A model generated the notes under the pieces. The model had not been told where the DNA came from. It searched no databases and was given only the letters and a program-made list of their open reading frames with translations. The position numbers were made by a program, and so were the translations under genes. A DNA stretch of 64,000 bases from Lewinella sp. W8 (GTDB lineage Bacteria; Bacteroidota; Bacteroidia; Chitinophagales; Saprospiraceae): positions 124,001-188,000 of the forward strand of contig NZ_SNAQ03000011.1 in assembly GCF_004375085.3 (NCBI RefSeq), given 5' to 3'. Numbering within the stretch: position 1 is the first letter of the stretch; every line of letters starts with the position of its first letter. Below, piece after piece: positions 48,401-55,080 of the stretch.

Positions 48401-49638
48401 GTGAGTTCGGTGTTCAGGTAGTCGGCACAATTCACCATCACGCTGTCTACGGGCGGGTTGAAGGTGGGCGCGAAATCGTCTCTGACGCGTATTTCCTGAA
48501 TCCTCACGCGACTGTTTCCGCACCGGTCCGTTACCCGCCAGGTCCGGCGAATCTGGAAGTTGTCCCCACAGCCGGAGGTGCTGATGATGAGATCGTTGAA
48601 GCTGATGTCCAGACTATCGGTTGGCGTACAGTTGTCCATCACCTCCGTTGGCCTTCCGGTAACGTCGAGGTCGAAGGGGTCGAAGGTACAGTTCAGGGTA
48701 AGGTTTGGAGGGCGGCCGAAGCTGGGCGCCTCGGTGTCCCGCACTTCGATAACCTGTTGAATGGTGGTGGAATTGCCACAATCATCGGTGGCCGAGTAAA
48801 CCCGGATGATGTCGTATTCATATTCCCGGCAGCTGCCGTCCAGCAGTTGGGTGTTGGTTTCGTTGAAGCTCAGGACGGGAGAAGGACTGCAGTCTACGAC
48901 CATCACGTTGGCAGGGGCGGGAATGGGGTCGGCGCAGGAAAGCCTGATGGTATCACTGTTGATGCCGATCAGTTCTGGCCCCACCGTGTCTACGGTAACG
49001 TAAACGAAGCCTACGGTGGTGAAACGATTACAGTCGTCCGTGATGAGGAACGTCACTTCCAGCTGGTCGTCACAGTCGAAATTACTGATGGAGGGCGGGG
49101 CATCGTCCACAATGGAAATGATGGGCGCGCAACCCGCCTGGGCCGCAGCGGCAACCGCCACGCGGCGGTCCCCTAACCACCGATCGTATCCATCGGGGTC
49201 GAGAGGGTCATTGACGGATCGACAGTCTACCGTGTCCTGCTGGGGTGGCAGCAGGCTGAAGTTGATGCTCGGTCCGTCACCATCGGCGGCCGGACCAAAC
49301 ACGATTCGCTGTACTTCGCGGGCGGTACCGGCGGAATTGCTGACTTCCCAAATGCGGAAGAGCGTGCCCCCCGCACAGATGGCATCCGGGCTGGAGAGGC
49401 TGTCCCTGGGGACAACAAAGGCCGTTAGGTCGGGGCCATCCGATTGCGGGACGGTCGCCTCCAGCGTTTCGCCAGCTTCAATGTCACCAAAGCAATCCGC
49501 GGTCGTATCGTCCGGGGCCGATTCATTGAAGAAGGGCGGCCCCTGAGCAAAAGCCGTGGCGGAAAAGAAAAAGAAAAGGGAAAAAAGCACTGCAAATACG
49601 GAGCAGCGCCTCCCGATGGGAAAAAGGCTACGGTTCAT
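42499..49638 (-). CDS. Giant T9SS type B surface protein with HYR and Ig-like repeats
   Basis: The 2379-residue protein has a signal peptide (1-31, FSATAFAQ) and a C-terminal CHU_C/type B sorting domain (about 2290-2379: NIFTPNNDGMNDTFVVP, VTIYNQWGDEVFRSERPYANDWDGTYQG). Between lie Cys-containing beta modules (about 200-570) with D-C-D-N-S...VIDTTAPVF ends, HYR modules (around 810-1150: VEDREPPVVTCPDDVVLF, VLDTIAPIAVCQP), about ten Ig/PKD-like modules of roughly 85 residues (VCxGDTLxL...YxWxGPNG...GxYxVxV), three AGxDxxVC modules and one cadherin-like domain (NDALEVEFQGEISFDPLVNDD). It should be exported and attached to the cell surface by type IX secretion, as an adhesin. The PorP/SprF gene follows directly, suggesting a dedicated partner. 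Confidence 0.92.
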   Translation of the reverse strand: MNRSLFPIGRRCSVFAVLFSLFFFFSATAFAQGPPFFNESAPDDTTADCFGDIEAGETLEATVPQSDGPDLTAFVVPRDSLSSPDAICAGGTLFRIWEVSNSAGTAREVQRIVFGPAADGDGPSINFSLLPPQQDTVDCRSVNDPLDPDGYDRWLGDRRVAVAAAAQAGCAPIISIVDDAPPSISNFDCDDQLEVTFLITDDCNRFTTVGFVYVTVDTVGPELIGINSDTIRLSCADPIPAPANVMVVDCSPSPVLSFNETNTQLLDGSCREYEYDIIRVYSATDDCGNSTTIQQVIEVRDTEAPSFGRPPNLTLNCTFDPFDLDVTGRPTEVMDNCTPTDSLDISFNDLIISTSGCGDNFQIRRTWRVTDRCGNSRVRIQEIRVRDDFAPTFNPPVDSVMVNCADYLNTELTGTPTDVFDDCDPTPNLSFEDEIIPGDCPGNFTVNRRWRIFDDCDNSRFFTQHLTVIDTTAPVFLEMPQNLISSCNNERSQADLLVEWVNNLAGARFADACTAEDDLTVSIVESGTDNFPMLPPLSCAEGDGTVRRLSVDVIVSDQCGNTSIATVEYRQIDELPVNIFNCPESQVIPTDPGNCAAMVALPPPVIEDQCVSGLPFQLLLRDTATITSMANNPAELGSVPVDPLTFNLPVGVDLPVNGFAAGTLEITLENIDAEGAEEFFTILGEDDTVLGVTANGEVQCSDVETTVTLPAALFNRYAVDGVVTIRLIPNIPADRPGTFAINNLCDGGSRAYIFLRQPVFRLTDIVYEVSIDGEDFMTVDPIDTVFTTLDLGLHQIRYRATDCGGNTDECLYTITVEDREPPVVTCPDDVVLFTNEDSCRVALEVPLPVAVSDNCEAYELISFEAPASLQDRFFPFFFDPNLNDFLAGEMVLNISGIPAQLYDSVDIDLRFVGRFDNQRAVLDVVLSDGTVLGSTQRGDATCMTEGLLRMTIGAEEFMALVNNGNTTISLRPRAVTVPPASPGDGLIPCDGSTIENEGATDGNTYAYLTLTFRTLYPQFFASGATEIPLTQTNEAAPAPFVNFNQGITNLSYLVTDLGGNTDTCTIQVSVLDTIAPIAVCQPTTVFIDPSGLSPVTVDPVLVDGGSSDNCGIDSFLLAPNNFTCDRIGTTENVTLQVFDAAGNVDSCSTIISIAAQEPMPTASTTVCGGDTLRLMANPPTAAGPGQVIYTFRWFDPNGNLISTSENPVIPGVDEDNDGAYRVEIRGITGCVAEGVVNINIGEVPPPPTLDAPMSVCFGEMVPLRSTSTYVGAVVYEWYRGIPGDAVFLGTSTSDNFMASFAAGQNSGSFFAIALVNGCSSTPSAIVNVGSTTRPVASIIDETIEVCEFGTANLVTTAQAGLSFRWSGPNGFSAQGQVASLTNIGPEDAGFYYLEAIREEGCISLRDSVEVIVTPATPPTNLLVEGAVCVGDTLTLTAQDPLASNYVFFGPNGQEIATTSPTLRLAPVTAAVAGEWRVSVQRGECPSAPGPVAVVTLGVSPEATTMTIPDPICVGNDLILQGSSSIANSEYLWTGPNGFESSLIAPVIESVDSSIMGDYVLTVTSPSGCTDQDTLVVDLLSGLSVDSIIVAQGRCLNGGETVTLVAAVSPNEAPGNNYSFSWSGPQGTSTNDTLTIPNVSLASNGLYSLTVTDEQGCRSPRFSQQIELDFAPAAPIAPFTLDGLTNVCSGDTLALQTNDFGPGFTYLWRLPDGTNIPTSTNRLLLNELAPENSGPYTVRVVRNGCSSLPSPARMITVTAFPELSVSANAPACSGQAINFQATDLPGAVYTWRGPNNFSSSIPDPVIISADPDVHTGQYSVVAAINGCASDTMFVDVEVRPTPRVPVVQPIAPVCISDESSVLELTVNPNTTTAGASYQWYIQNGQVPIGDPTTSTTLSVSDFGLFAGGGLFGFSVRTILDGCESERSTEVNVRLDEANQEVAFAGRDTIVCEGLFLLEAGPITSGTGRWSMVAGTGDITIVNPTSRTTAVQGLSEFGGPYEFAWTLSNGSCVDYAADTITLTVSDGEEAVAGENILACIGEELFLNATPTVQVGSAGEWTQALAQEILGVVIEDPEDPNTLITGLQPDNVYSFTWTVRSNCGVKSDVVLVNVSDPSPFAGADRTVCNLEQTATLEASTPSIGSIGRWTALSDEVFITDPADPNTTVGNLAPGENFFVWEVDEGFCGDRSRDTVSIFYNEPPKPRNDALEVEFQGEISFDPLVNDDLPTGSSIRFLDAPAQGELIDNGDGTFTYRAPANFVGEIEIVYEVSSDGCETATASVFILIGQDAECRAPNIFTPNNDGMNDTFVVPCLLDVVSFPESQVTIYNQWGDEVFRSERPYANDWDGTYQGSELPVATYFFTIDFGGQREPLNGHVRIER

Positions 49639-49988
49639 ACCGTGGTAAGATTATGATGGATAGCGGAAAGAGGAATGAGGGGATGGTGCACTGGGCATCA
49701 CCGCCACCTCAGGTAGCGGAGCGTAGAAATAGTCATTGGGATTGTACTTAAATCAGTTTTAAAAAAAGCGGCTCGTGGCAGCGTATTGGTCACAAATATA
49801 CGGCAAGCAGTTGTCGCTTTAGATTTTCAACGATTTAAAGGGCCAAAACGCCGGGTCATGGAGCACTTTATGCGCAGCGTGATACTCGTTTTGGCTGACG
49901 CAGGTGCCAACTATTTTGGTGGGGCCATGCCCCGGGCTCCGGTGAAGTACAAAAACAAACTTGCTCGGCACCTGCGGCCCCTCGCCCC
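49639..49988. other. 350-bp intergenic region with two GCACCTGC motifs
   Basis: No gene seen. It holds the promoter region of the giant gene and two copies of the dispersed octamer motif, at 49900-49907 (reverse) and 49968-49975, the latter 14 bp past the gltX stop. Confidence 0.65.
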
Positions 49989-51527
49989 CTATCCGGCCTT
50001 GATCTGGTCAAAAGCATCGTAGCCCGTGCGTAGTCGGCTCACGGTGTTTTCTCGCCCGACGACGGCCAGCATTTCGAAGGCGTCCGGCCCCTGAACGGTA
50101 CCGCTGACGGCCACGCGCAAAATCGGCAATACCGCCCCGAAGCCCAGCTCGTTGCGCTCCATGAAGGCCACCGTGGTCGCCTTGATGGCCGGAGCTGACC
50201 AGTCGTCGAGGCCCGCCAAATCGGTGATGAGTTGGTCAAAAACCGGGCGCTGCTCGGGCTTCCATTTTTTCCGGATGGGCTTTTCCTCGTATTCCGAAAC
50301 GGGCTCCACGAAGAAGCGGCCCTTGGTGAAAAATTCCGGAATCAGGTGCACGCGCTCCCGGAGCATTTCCGTGATGGTGGCGGCCAGTTCGTCGCTCAAC
50401 TCGTGGCCGGCGGCGGCGAACTGGGCCCGGACCAGGGGAGCAACCTCCGCCACGGGAGTAGTAATGAGGTACTGCTGGTTGAACCACCGGGCCTTGTCGA
50501 AGTCGAAGCGGGCACCACTCTTGTTGATCCGCTCCAGGCTGAAGGCTTCCACCAACTCTTCCAGCTGGAAAAGCTCCTGCTCCGTACCGGGGTTCCAACC
50601 CAGGAAGGCGAGGAAGTTTATCGTTGCGGCGGGCAGCAAACCCGTTTCCCGGAATCCCTGCAGGAAGTCTTCCGGGGCACCCTTCTCCCAGTTGATCGGG
50701 AAAACGGGGATGCCGAGCTTTTGTCCGTCCCGCTTACTGAGTTTGCCCTTTCCGGTGGGCTTGAGGAGCAGCGGAAGGTGCGCGAATTGTGGCATCGTGT
50801 CCTCCCAGCCGAAGGCCCGGTAGAGCAGGACGTGGAGGGCCGTACTGGGGAGCCATTCTTCCCCGCGAATGACGTGGCTGATTTCCATGAGGTGGTCGTC
50901 CACCACGTTGGCCAGGTGGTAGGTCGGCAGGCCGTCGGCCTTCATCAGTACCTTGTCGTCGACTTCCGCGGAGGCAAACTCCACCCGTCCCCGTACGATG
51001 TCGTTGATGACTACCGTATGACCGGGATCCACCTTCAAGCGAACCACCCGGGGAGCGTTGCTCTCCAGTAATTTGGCGGTTTCTTCTGCGGAGAGGCTCA
51101 GGCTGTTGCGCATACCCATCCGGGTGGCGGCGTCGTAACGGAAATTGTGGTTTCCGGCCGCTTTTTCTGCTTCCCGACGGTCGTTCAGCTCCTCTTCGGT
51201 ATCGAAGGCATAGTAGGCGCTGCCGTTGTCCAGCAACTTTTGGGTGTACTCCGCATAAATTTCCCGACGCTCACTTTGACGGTAGGGACCGTAATTCCCC
51301 CCTTTCTGTGGGCCTTCATCCGGACTGATTCCGCACCACTCCAGTGACTCGGCAATGTACTCTTCGGCCCCCTCAACGTAGCGTTTTTGGTCCGTATCCT
51401 CGATTCTAAGTACAAAAACACCCCCATTTCCGCGGGCGAACAGATAATTGTACAGTGCGGTGCGCAAGCCTCCGATGTGAAGGGCACCGGTAGGGGAAGG
51501 GGCAAAACGTACGCGAACGGGATTCAT
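49989..51527 (-). CDS. gltX: Glutamate-tRNA ligase
   Basis: The 512-residue class I aminoacyl-tRNA synthetase charges tRNA-Glu. The HIGH motif is HIGG within FAPSPTGALHIGGLRTALYNY (residues 9-28), and KMSKS is represented by KLSKR (262-266). LRIEDTDQKR and the RGEEWLPSTALHVLLYRAFGW segment (residues 221-241) are conserved. The C-terminal anticodon-binding part (about 330-512) includes LITDLAGLDDWSA and the closing LRVAVSGTVQGPDAFEMLAVVGRENTVSRL, as in discriminating bacterial GluRS. Length is normal. Whether tRNA-Gln is charged directly or through amidation in this genome cannot be judged here. Confidence 0.97.
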   Translation of the reverse strand: MNPVRVRFAPSPTGALHIGGLRTALYNYLFARGNGGVFVLRIEDTDQKRYVEGAEEYIAESLEWCGISPDEGPQKGGNYGPYRQSERREIYAEYTQKLLDNGSAYYAFDTEEELNDRREAEKAAGNHNFRYDAATRMGMRNSLSLSAEETAKLLESNAPRVVRLKVDPGHTVVINDIVRGRVEFASAEVDDKVLMKADGLPTYHLANVVDDHLMEISHVIRGEEWLPSTALHVLLYRAFGWEDTMPQFAHLPLLLKPTGKGKLSKRDGQKLGIPVFPINWEKGAPEDFLQGFRETGLLPAATINFLAFLGWNPGTEQELFQLEELVEAFSLERINKSGARFDFDKARWFNQQYLITTPVAEVAPLVRAQFAAAGHELSDELAATITEMLRERVHLIPEFFTKGRFFVEPVSEYEEKPIRKKWKPEQRPVFDQLITDLAGLDDWSAPAIKATTVAFMERNELGFGAVLPILRVAVSGTVQGPDAFEMLAVVGRENTVSRLRTGYDAFDQIKAG

Positions 51528-51877
51528 GGTATTGTAATTAAACCTGCGGTGAATCAGAAAATTTTAATTGGCAAGCAGCTAAATGGACCAAAAAATCGTT
51601 TATAATCGTAATAGCAGCGAGCCTTCAGGCGGTGCAAAGGTAATTGATACAAATTGCAATGTGTCCTTGTCTTTCACCACTTGTTCGTCAAGAACGAAAT
51701 ATCACTGACGGGTAGTTGCTATCGTTCACTGGAATTCACGGGCCGGCAACACGGTTTTTCCGCCGGATTACATCAAGCACTGTTAAGGATACCCCCCCGA
51801 ACGCTCGCAAAAAGGCAACTTTTTGCGGGTCCCGCAATATTGAACATATACCTTTCACATTTATACATATCCCGAAC
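51528..51877. other. 350-bp intergenic region between gltX and deacetylase gene
   Basis: No gene seen. Divergent promoter region. Two adjacent palindromes occur: CGCAAAAA/TTTTTGCG (51806-51827) and GCGGGTCCCGC (51825-51835), 43-70 bp before the deacetylase ATG. Confidence 0.6.
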
Positions 51878-52546
51878 ATGTACCTCGTTAAAACACCTCG
51901 CGTCATCCAAAAGCTATTCCCCAATTTTCATTGGCGAGTAGAAAAGCAGGATGAACCAACCCTCTATCTGACTTTTGATGACGGCCCCATCCCTCAGGTC
52001 ACGCCCTGGGTTTTGGAGCAATTGGAAGCCTTCAACGCCAAGGCTACTTTCTTTTGCGTCGGCAACAATGCCCGCCGTTATCCCGAACTGATCGAACAAA
52101 CGCTGGCCGCAGGTCACAGCATCGGTAACCATACGATGCACCACCTCGATGGCTGGAAGTCGGACAACGTTCCTTACTTCCACGATGTACGTCACTGCGC
52201 CCTACAGGTGAAGAGCTCGCTCTTCCGGCCGCCCTACGGTCGTCTGCGTCCCAGCCAGGCCCAGTTCCTGCAGCGTCACTACGAAATCGTGATGTGGGAC
52301 GTTCTCTCCGGCGATTTTGACCCCGAACTCACCGCGGAAGACTGCTTCCAGAACGTAGTGCGTAACGCGCGTCCCGGAAGTATTGTCGTGATGCACGACA
52401 GCCTCAAGTCCGAAGAAAAGGTGCGGGAACTTCTCCCCCGCCTGTTGGCCCACTACGCCGCTCTTGGTTACCGCTTCGAAGCGCTGACCCCCGAGCTGCT
52501 CACCCAGCCGGTCGGCGTTACTGCCCCGGCGCTGAAACCGGCCTGA
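51878..52546 (+). CDS. NodB-type polysaccharide deacetylase
   Basis: The 222-residue protein is a compact carbohydrate esterase 4 domain. Motif 1 is TFDDGP (D34, D35), motif 2 HSIGNH (H80, H85; metal ligands with D35), motif 3 RPPYG (117-121), motif 4 MWDVLSGDFD (139-148) and motif 5 VVMHD with the catalytic His. It removes N-acetyl groups from amino sugars of peptidoglycan or another glycan. No signal peptide is apparent with the start at 51878; an earlier ATG at 51716 adds 54 residues of non-protein-like sequence without creating one. A cytosolic or non-classically exported form is therefore suggested. An intrinsic terminator follows. Confidence 0.92.
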   Translation: MYLVKTPRVIQKLFPNFHWRVEKQDEPTLYLTFDDGPIPQVTPWVLEQLEAFNAKATFFCVGNNARRYPELIEQTLAAGHSIGNHTMHHLDGWKSDNVPYFHDVRHCALQVKSSLFRPPYGRLRPSQAQFLQRHYEIVMWDVLSGDFDPELTAEDCFQNVVRNARPGSIVVMHDSLKSEEKVRELLPRLLAHYAALGYRFEALTPELLTQPVGVTAPALKPA

Positions 52547-52573
52547 TTCGGTTTACGCAAGATATCTTCAATG

Positions 52574-53035
52574 CTATTCAAGTAAGGTCACGTTCCCCGG
52601 TGGAGCGTGGCCTTTTTTTGTCTGTAGTCTGTAGTCTGTTAGTAGTTTTAGTTCGTTAGTTCGTCGGGCGAGATACCTTTGTGGGTTATTGTACATGTAG
52701 GTGAGCAATTTGCCTACCGCTTCGGAAAGCTCGGTAAGGGAGTGGAAGTCTTCGGAATTGATGTACTCACATTCTAGTGCCATGGTCAGCCAGGTTTGCG
52801 TTTCAAAGTTCTCGGCCTGGCAGTCGGTGATCTTTGATCGGAAATGCTTCGGGTAGTTTCTCTTGCCGTAGGCTTCCGCCAGGTTTGCGCACACCGATCG
52901 GGAAGACCGTCGGACTTGATCCGTAAGACTGTAGGTTTCTTCCCGGGGAAAATTTTTGGACAGCGTGAAGATTTGTTGTGCAAGAATAAAGGCATGCTGA
53001 TATGCTGACCATTCTTGGAATCGCGACCTAGACAT
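52574..53035 (-). CDS. Four-helix-bundle protein (23S rRNA IVP family)
   Basis: The 153-residue protein belongs to the four-helix-bundle family first seen in 23S rRNA intervening sequences: FQEWSAYQHAFILAQQIFTLSKNFPREETYSLTDQVRRSSRSVCANLAEAYGKRNYPKHFRSKITDCQAENFETQTWLTMALECEYI. In this case it is a free-standing gene, not inside rRNA. Function unknown; members form pentamers and may bind nucleic acid. The last fourteen codons coincide with the terminator of the convergent deacetylase gene, extending the protein beyond the usual 115-125 residues with KKGHAPPGNVTLLE. Confidence 0.88.
   Translation of the reverse strand: MSRSRFQEWSAYQHAFILAQQIFTLSKNFPREETYSLTDQVRRSSRSVCANLAEAYGKRNYPKHFRSKITDCQAENFETQTWLTMALECEYINSEDFHSLTELSEAVGKLLTYMYNNPQRYLARRTNELKLLTDYRLQTKKGHAPPGNVTLLE
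52584..52619 (+). terminator. Intrinsic terminator of the deacetylase gene
   Basis: AAGGTCACGTTCC (52584-52596) pairs with GGAGCGTGGCCTT (52602-52614), with two G:T pairs, followed by TTTTT. It overlaps the 3' coding end of the convergent four-helix gene. Confidence 0.85.
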
Positions 53036-53134
53036 GAAGAGTTGTTTGGTGTGGGCCCAAGGTCAATCCGTAGCAAGTAATACTCGTCAATTAAACGAAT
53101 ACTTACGTTTTTATACGTTTAATTACGGCTAGGC

Positions 53135-53172
53135 ACCAACAGACCAACAGACCAACAGACCAACAGACCAAC
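53135..53172 (+). repeat. ACCAACAG octamer microsatellite, locus 1
   Basis: Nearly five head-to-tail copies of the octamer ACCAACAG lie upstream of the four-helix gene (minus strand) and just past the 3' end of the beta-helix gene. The same octamer recurs at 61086-61160. Confidence 0.8.
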
Positions 53173-53179
53173 CCTCCCT

Positions 53180-54952
53180 CTACCGCCCGCCGTCCCAGGG
53201 GAACCCCCCACAGTCTAACTTCGGGGAAGAACACTGAAATTCAAAGGCTCCGATGTCGGTCCCTTCCCCTACCGGAATTGGATTGCCGTCGAGGTCAATG
53301 GTGAGGTCGGGAATGAGCTGTCCCCGATTGATGGCGGTGGAATTTCGGGTCAGTCTGAAGTTGGTGTTCGCGGCACTGACGAAGGCGGGGTCCCCGGTGA
53401 GGTTGTCGGTGTAGGCTCCGCCTGCTCCGTCGCTGGCGTTGAATTCATCGGAGGTGAAGGCCGTGGCGGCATCGTGGTCGTACACCGCTACGCCACTGCC
53501 GGCAGGATCAAAGTAGAGGTTGTGCTGGATGGTGTTTACTCCCACGCCAGAACTTGGATAAAGGTGGATGCCCGTCCCGGTCGGATAGTCGTTATTGAAG
53601 GGCGCCCTTCCGGTGGCGGACAGGATATTGTTGCGGATAACGTTTCCCTGAATGGTGCCGGGAAGACCGTAGTTGCGGATGAGGAACCCCGATTCGTCGA
53701 GGTCGTGCACCACGTTGTGCTCGTAACGGTTGTTTTCGCACACGAGGCCCAGTCCGTAAATGGCCAGGACGATGCCCGCACTCGTTCCCTGATTGAGATT
53801 GGTAGGAGAGTTGCGCTGGCGGGCAAAGGTGTTGTGGTGATACCAGTTGTGGTTGCCGTTGAGCTGGGTGGACGTCCGGCAATCCGTGGCCACGTTGTAG
53901 GCCATCTCGTTGTCGCGGCATTTATCCAGTAGGCCATCGGCACCCAATGGGTGTCCGTAGGGGACGTTTGCCGCCGAGATGGTGTTGCCCATCACCCGGT
54001 TGCCGTTCACCCCTTCGCAAACCCCACAGTTACCCAGTAATTCCACGCCGTTGTGGGTCCAGTCCTGAATCGTATTGTTGCGGATGGTGGTGTTGGTCAC
54101 CCCGGTGATCAGTAAAACGCCGTCACCGACTCCCCGGTCAGAACCCTCACCGTAGAAGAAATCAAAGCCGGAGTAGATGAAATTGTCCTCGATCGTTATG
54201 TTGCGGCAGGTGCGCATCGTATCCCCGACCAGCGCTACCCCGTTGCGGGCGTTGAGCCCGATGTTGCAGTTGGCCACCCGGATATTGTTTCCCCCGAGGA
54301 ACCGGATGGCCCCCAGAAATCCGCCCCGCAGGTCGAGGTCGGTGAACACGAGGTTTTCGGCCAGGAAAATTTGAAGCGCATCCGGTAGAATGCTGCCCGC
54401 TACGGAGGAAAAGGTTGAGGCCGGGTTGGCACCGCTGACCAGGTATAACCGCTTCGTATTTGAATCGTAATACCATACGCCGGTGGCCCCTACGTTGTCC
54501 GCCACGTTGAGGGTGGCCAGGGTGTTGCTGCGCAGCACCTCCACGCCGTCCAGAAAGAGGCGGCCGGGGGAGCGGTTCTGGCTGATGTACCAGCTCCCGT
54601 TCGGGCCCGGTTGCCAGTTCGCGGGATCGCTGGTGCCGGGAAGGTCTCCCGTCACGCTGATGATGGGCCGGGCGCCGGTGCCGTAGGCGCCGTAGGTGAT
54701 GGGCGCATTTGCCGTACCGGAAGACGTAACGTAAAGCATGGCACCATCCCAGCGCCCTCCGCGCTTAAACAAGAAGCGGTCGCCACCCTGCTGGGCAACG
54801 TTTCGGATGTTCGCCAAATCCTCCCAGGCCGTGGCGGGACTCAGCCCGTCGTTGGCGTTACTCCCCCCGCTGGCGTCGATGTAGTAGGTCGTAGCGAAAA
54901 GGGACCCAAGGGTAATGAAGAGAAAAAGGGTGAGGTGATAGCGCAAATGCAT
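53180..54952 (-). CDS. Secreted right-handed beta-helix protein
   Basis: The 590-residue protein has a signal peptide (about 1-20, TLGSLFA) and starts its mature part with YYIDASGGSNANDGLSPATAWEDLANIRNVAQQGGDRFLFKRGGRWDGAMLYV, the characteristic opening of secreted parallel beta-helix proteins. Residues about 200-480 contain repeated helix rungs with NNTI, NNIRVANC, NRYEHNVVHD and IRNNIL patterns (NosD/pectate-lyase-like). A C-terminal part (IDLDGNPIPVGEGTDIGAFEFQ) is the choice-of-anchor Q type ending. It probably binds or cleaves a polysaccharide, but no catalytic residues can be assigned. No T9SS sorting domain is recognised at its C-terminus. Confidence 0.85.
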   Translation of the reverse strand: MHLRYHLTLFLFITLGSLFATTYYIDASGGSNANDGLSPATAWEDLANIRNVAQQGGDRFLFKRGGRWDGAMLYVTSSGTANAPITYGAYGTGARPIISVTGDLPGTSDPANWQPGPNGSWYISQNRSPGRLFLDGVEVLRSNTLATLNVADNVGATGVWYYDSNTKRLYLVSGANPASTFSSVAGSILPDALQIFLAENLVFTDLDLRGGFLGAIRFLGGNNIRVANCNIGLNARNGVALVGDTMRTCRNITIEDNFIYSGFDFFYGEGSDRGVGDGVLLITGVTNTTIRNNTIQDWTHNGVELLGNCGVCEGVNGNRVMGNTISAANVPYGHPLGADGLLDKCRDNEMAYNVATDCRTSTQLNGNHNWYHHNTFARQRNSPTNLNQGTSAGIVLAIYGLGLVCENNRYEHNVVHDLDESGFLIRNYGLPGTIQGNVIRNNILSATGRAPFNNDYPTGTGIHLYPSSGVGVNTIQHNLYFDPAGSGVAVYDHDAATAFTSDEFNASDGAGGAYTDNLTGDPAFVSAANTNFRLTRNSTAINRGQLIPDLTIDLDGNPIPVGEGTDIGAFEFQCSSPKLDCGGFPWDGGR

Positions 54953-55080
54953 CTAACAAGCGGGTTTGACTCAAGATAATGGATCGGGCTGGAGATGTGC
55001 GGCCCTCAGGGTGAAAATATTAGGTATTTTATGATTTGAAAACCGCTTCGCCGCCCGGAGGTTTATTACCCCCTACTGAG

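Noticed and set aside
42600-49200. Long plus-strand frames opposite the giant gene (for example 45199-46938).
   Set aside because: They mirror the codon bias of the repetitive minus-strand gene, have no recognisable domain, and lack a plausible start context.
51716-51877. Upstream start of the polysaccharide deacetylase.
   Set aside because: The 54 extra residues do not form a signal peptide or membrane helix and overlap palindromic intergenic DNA.
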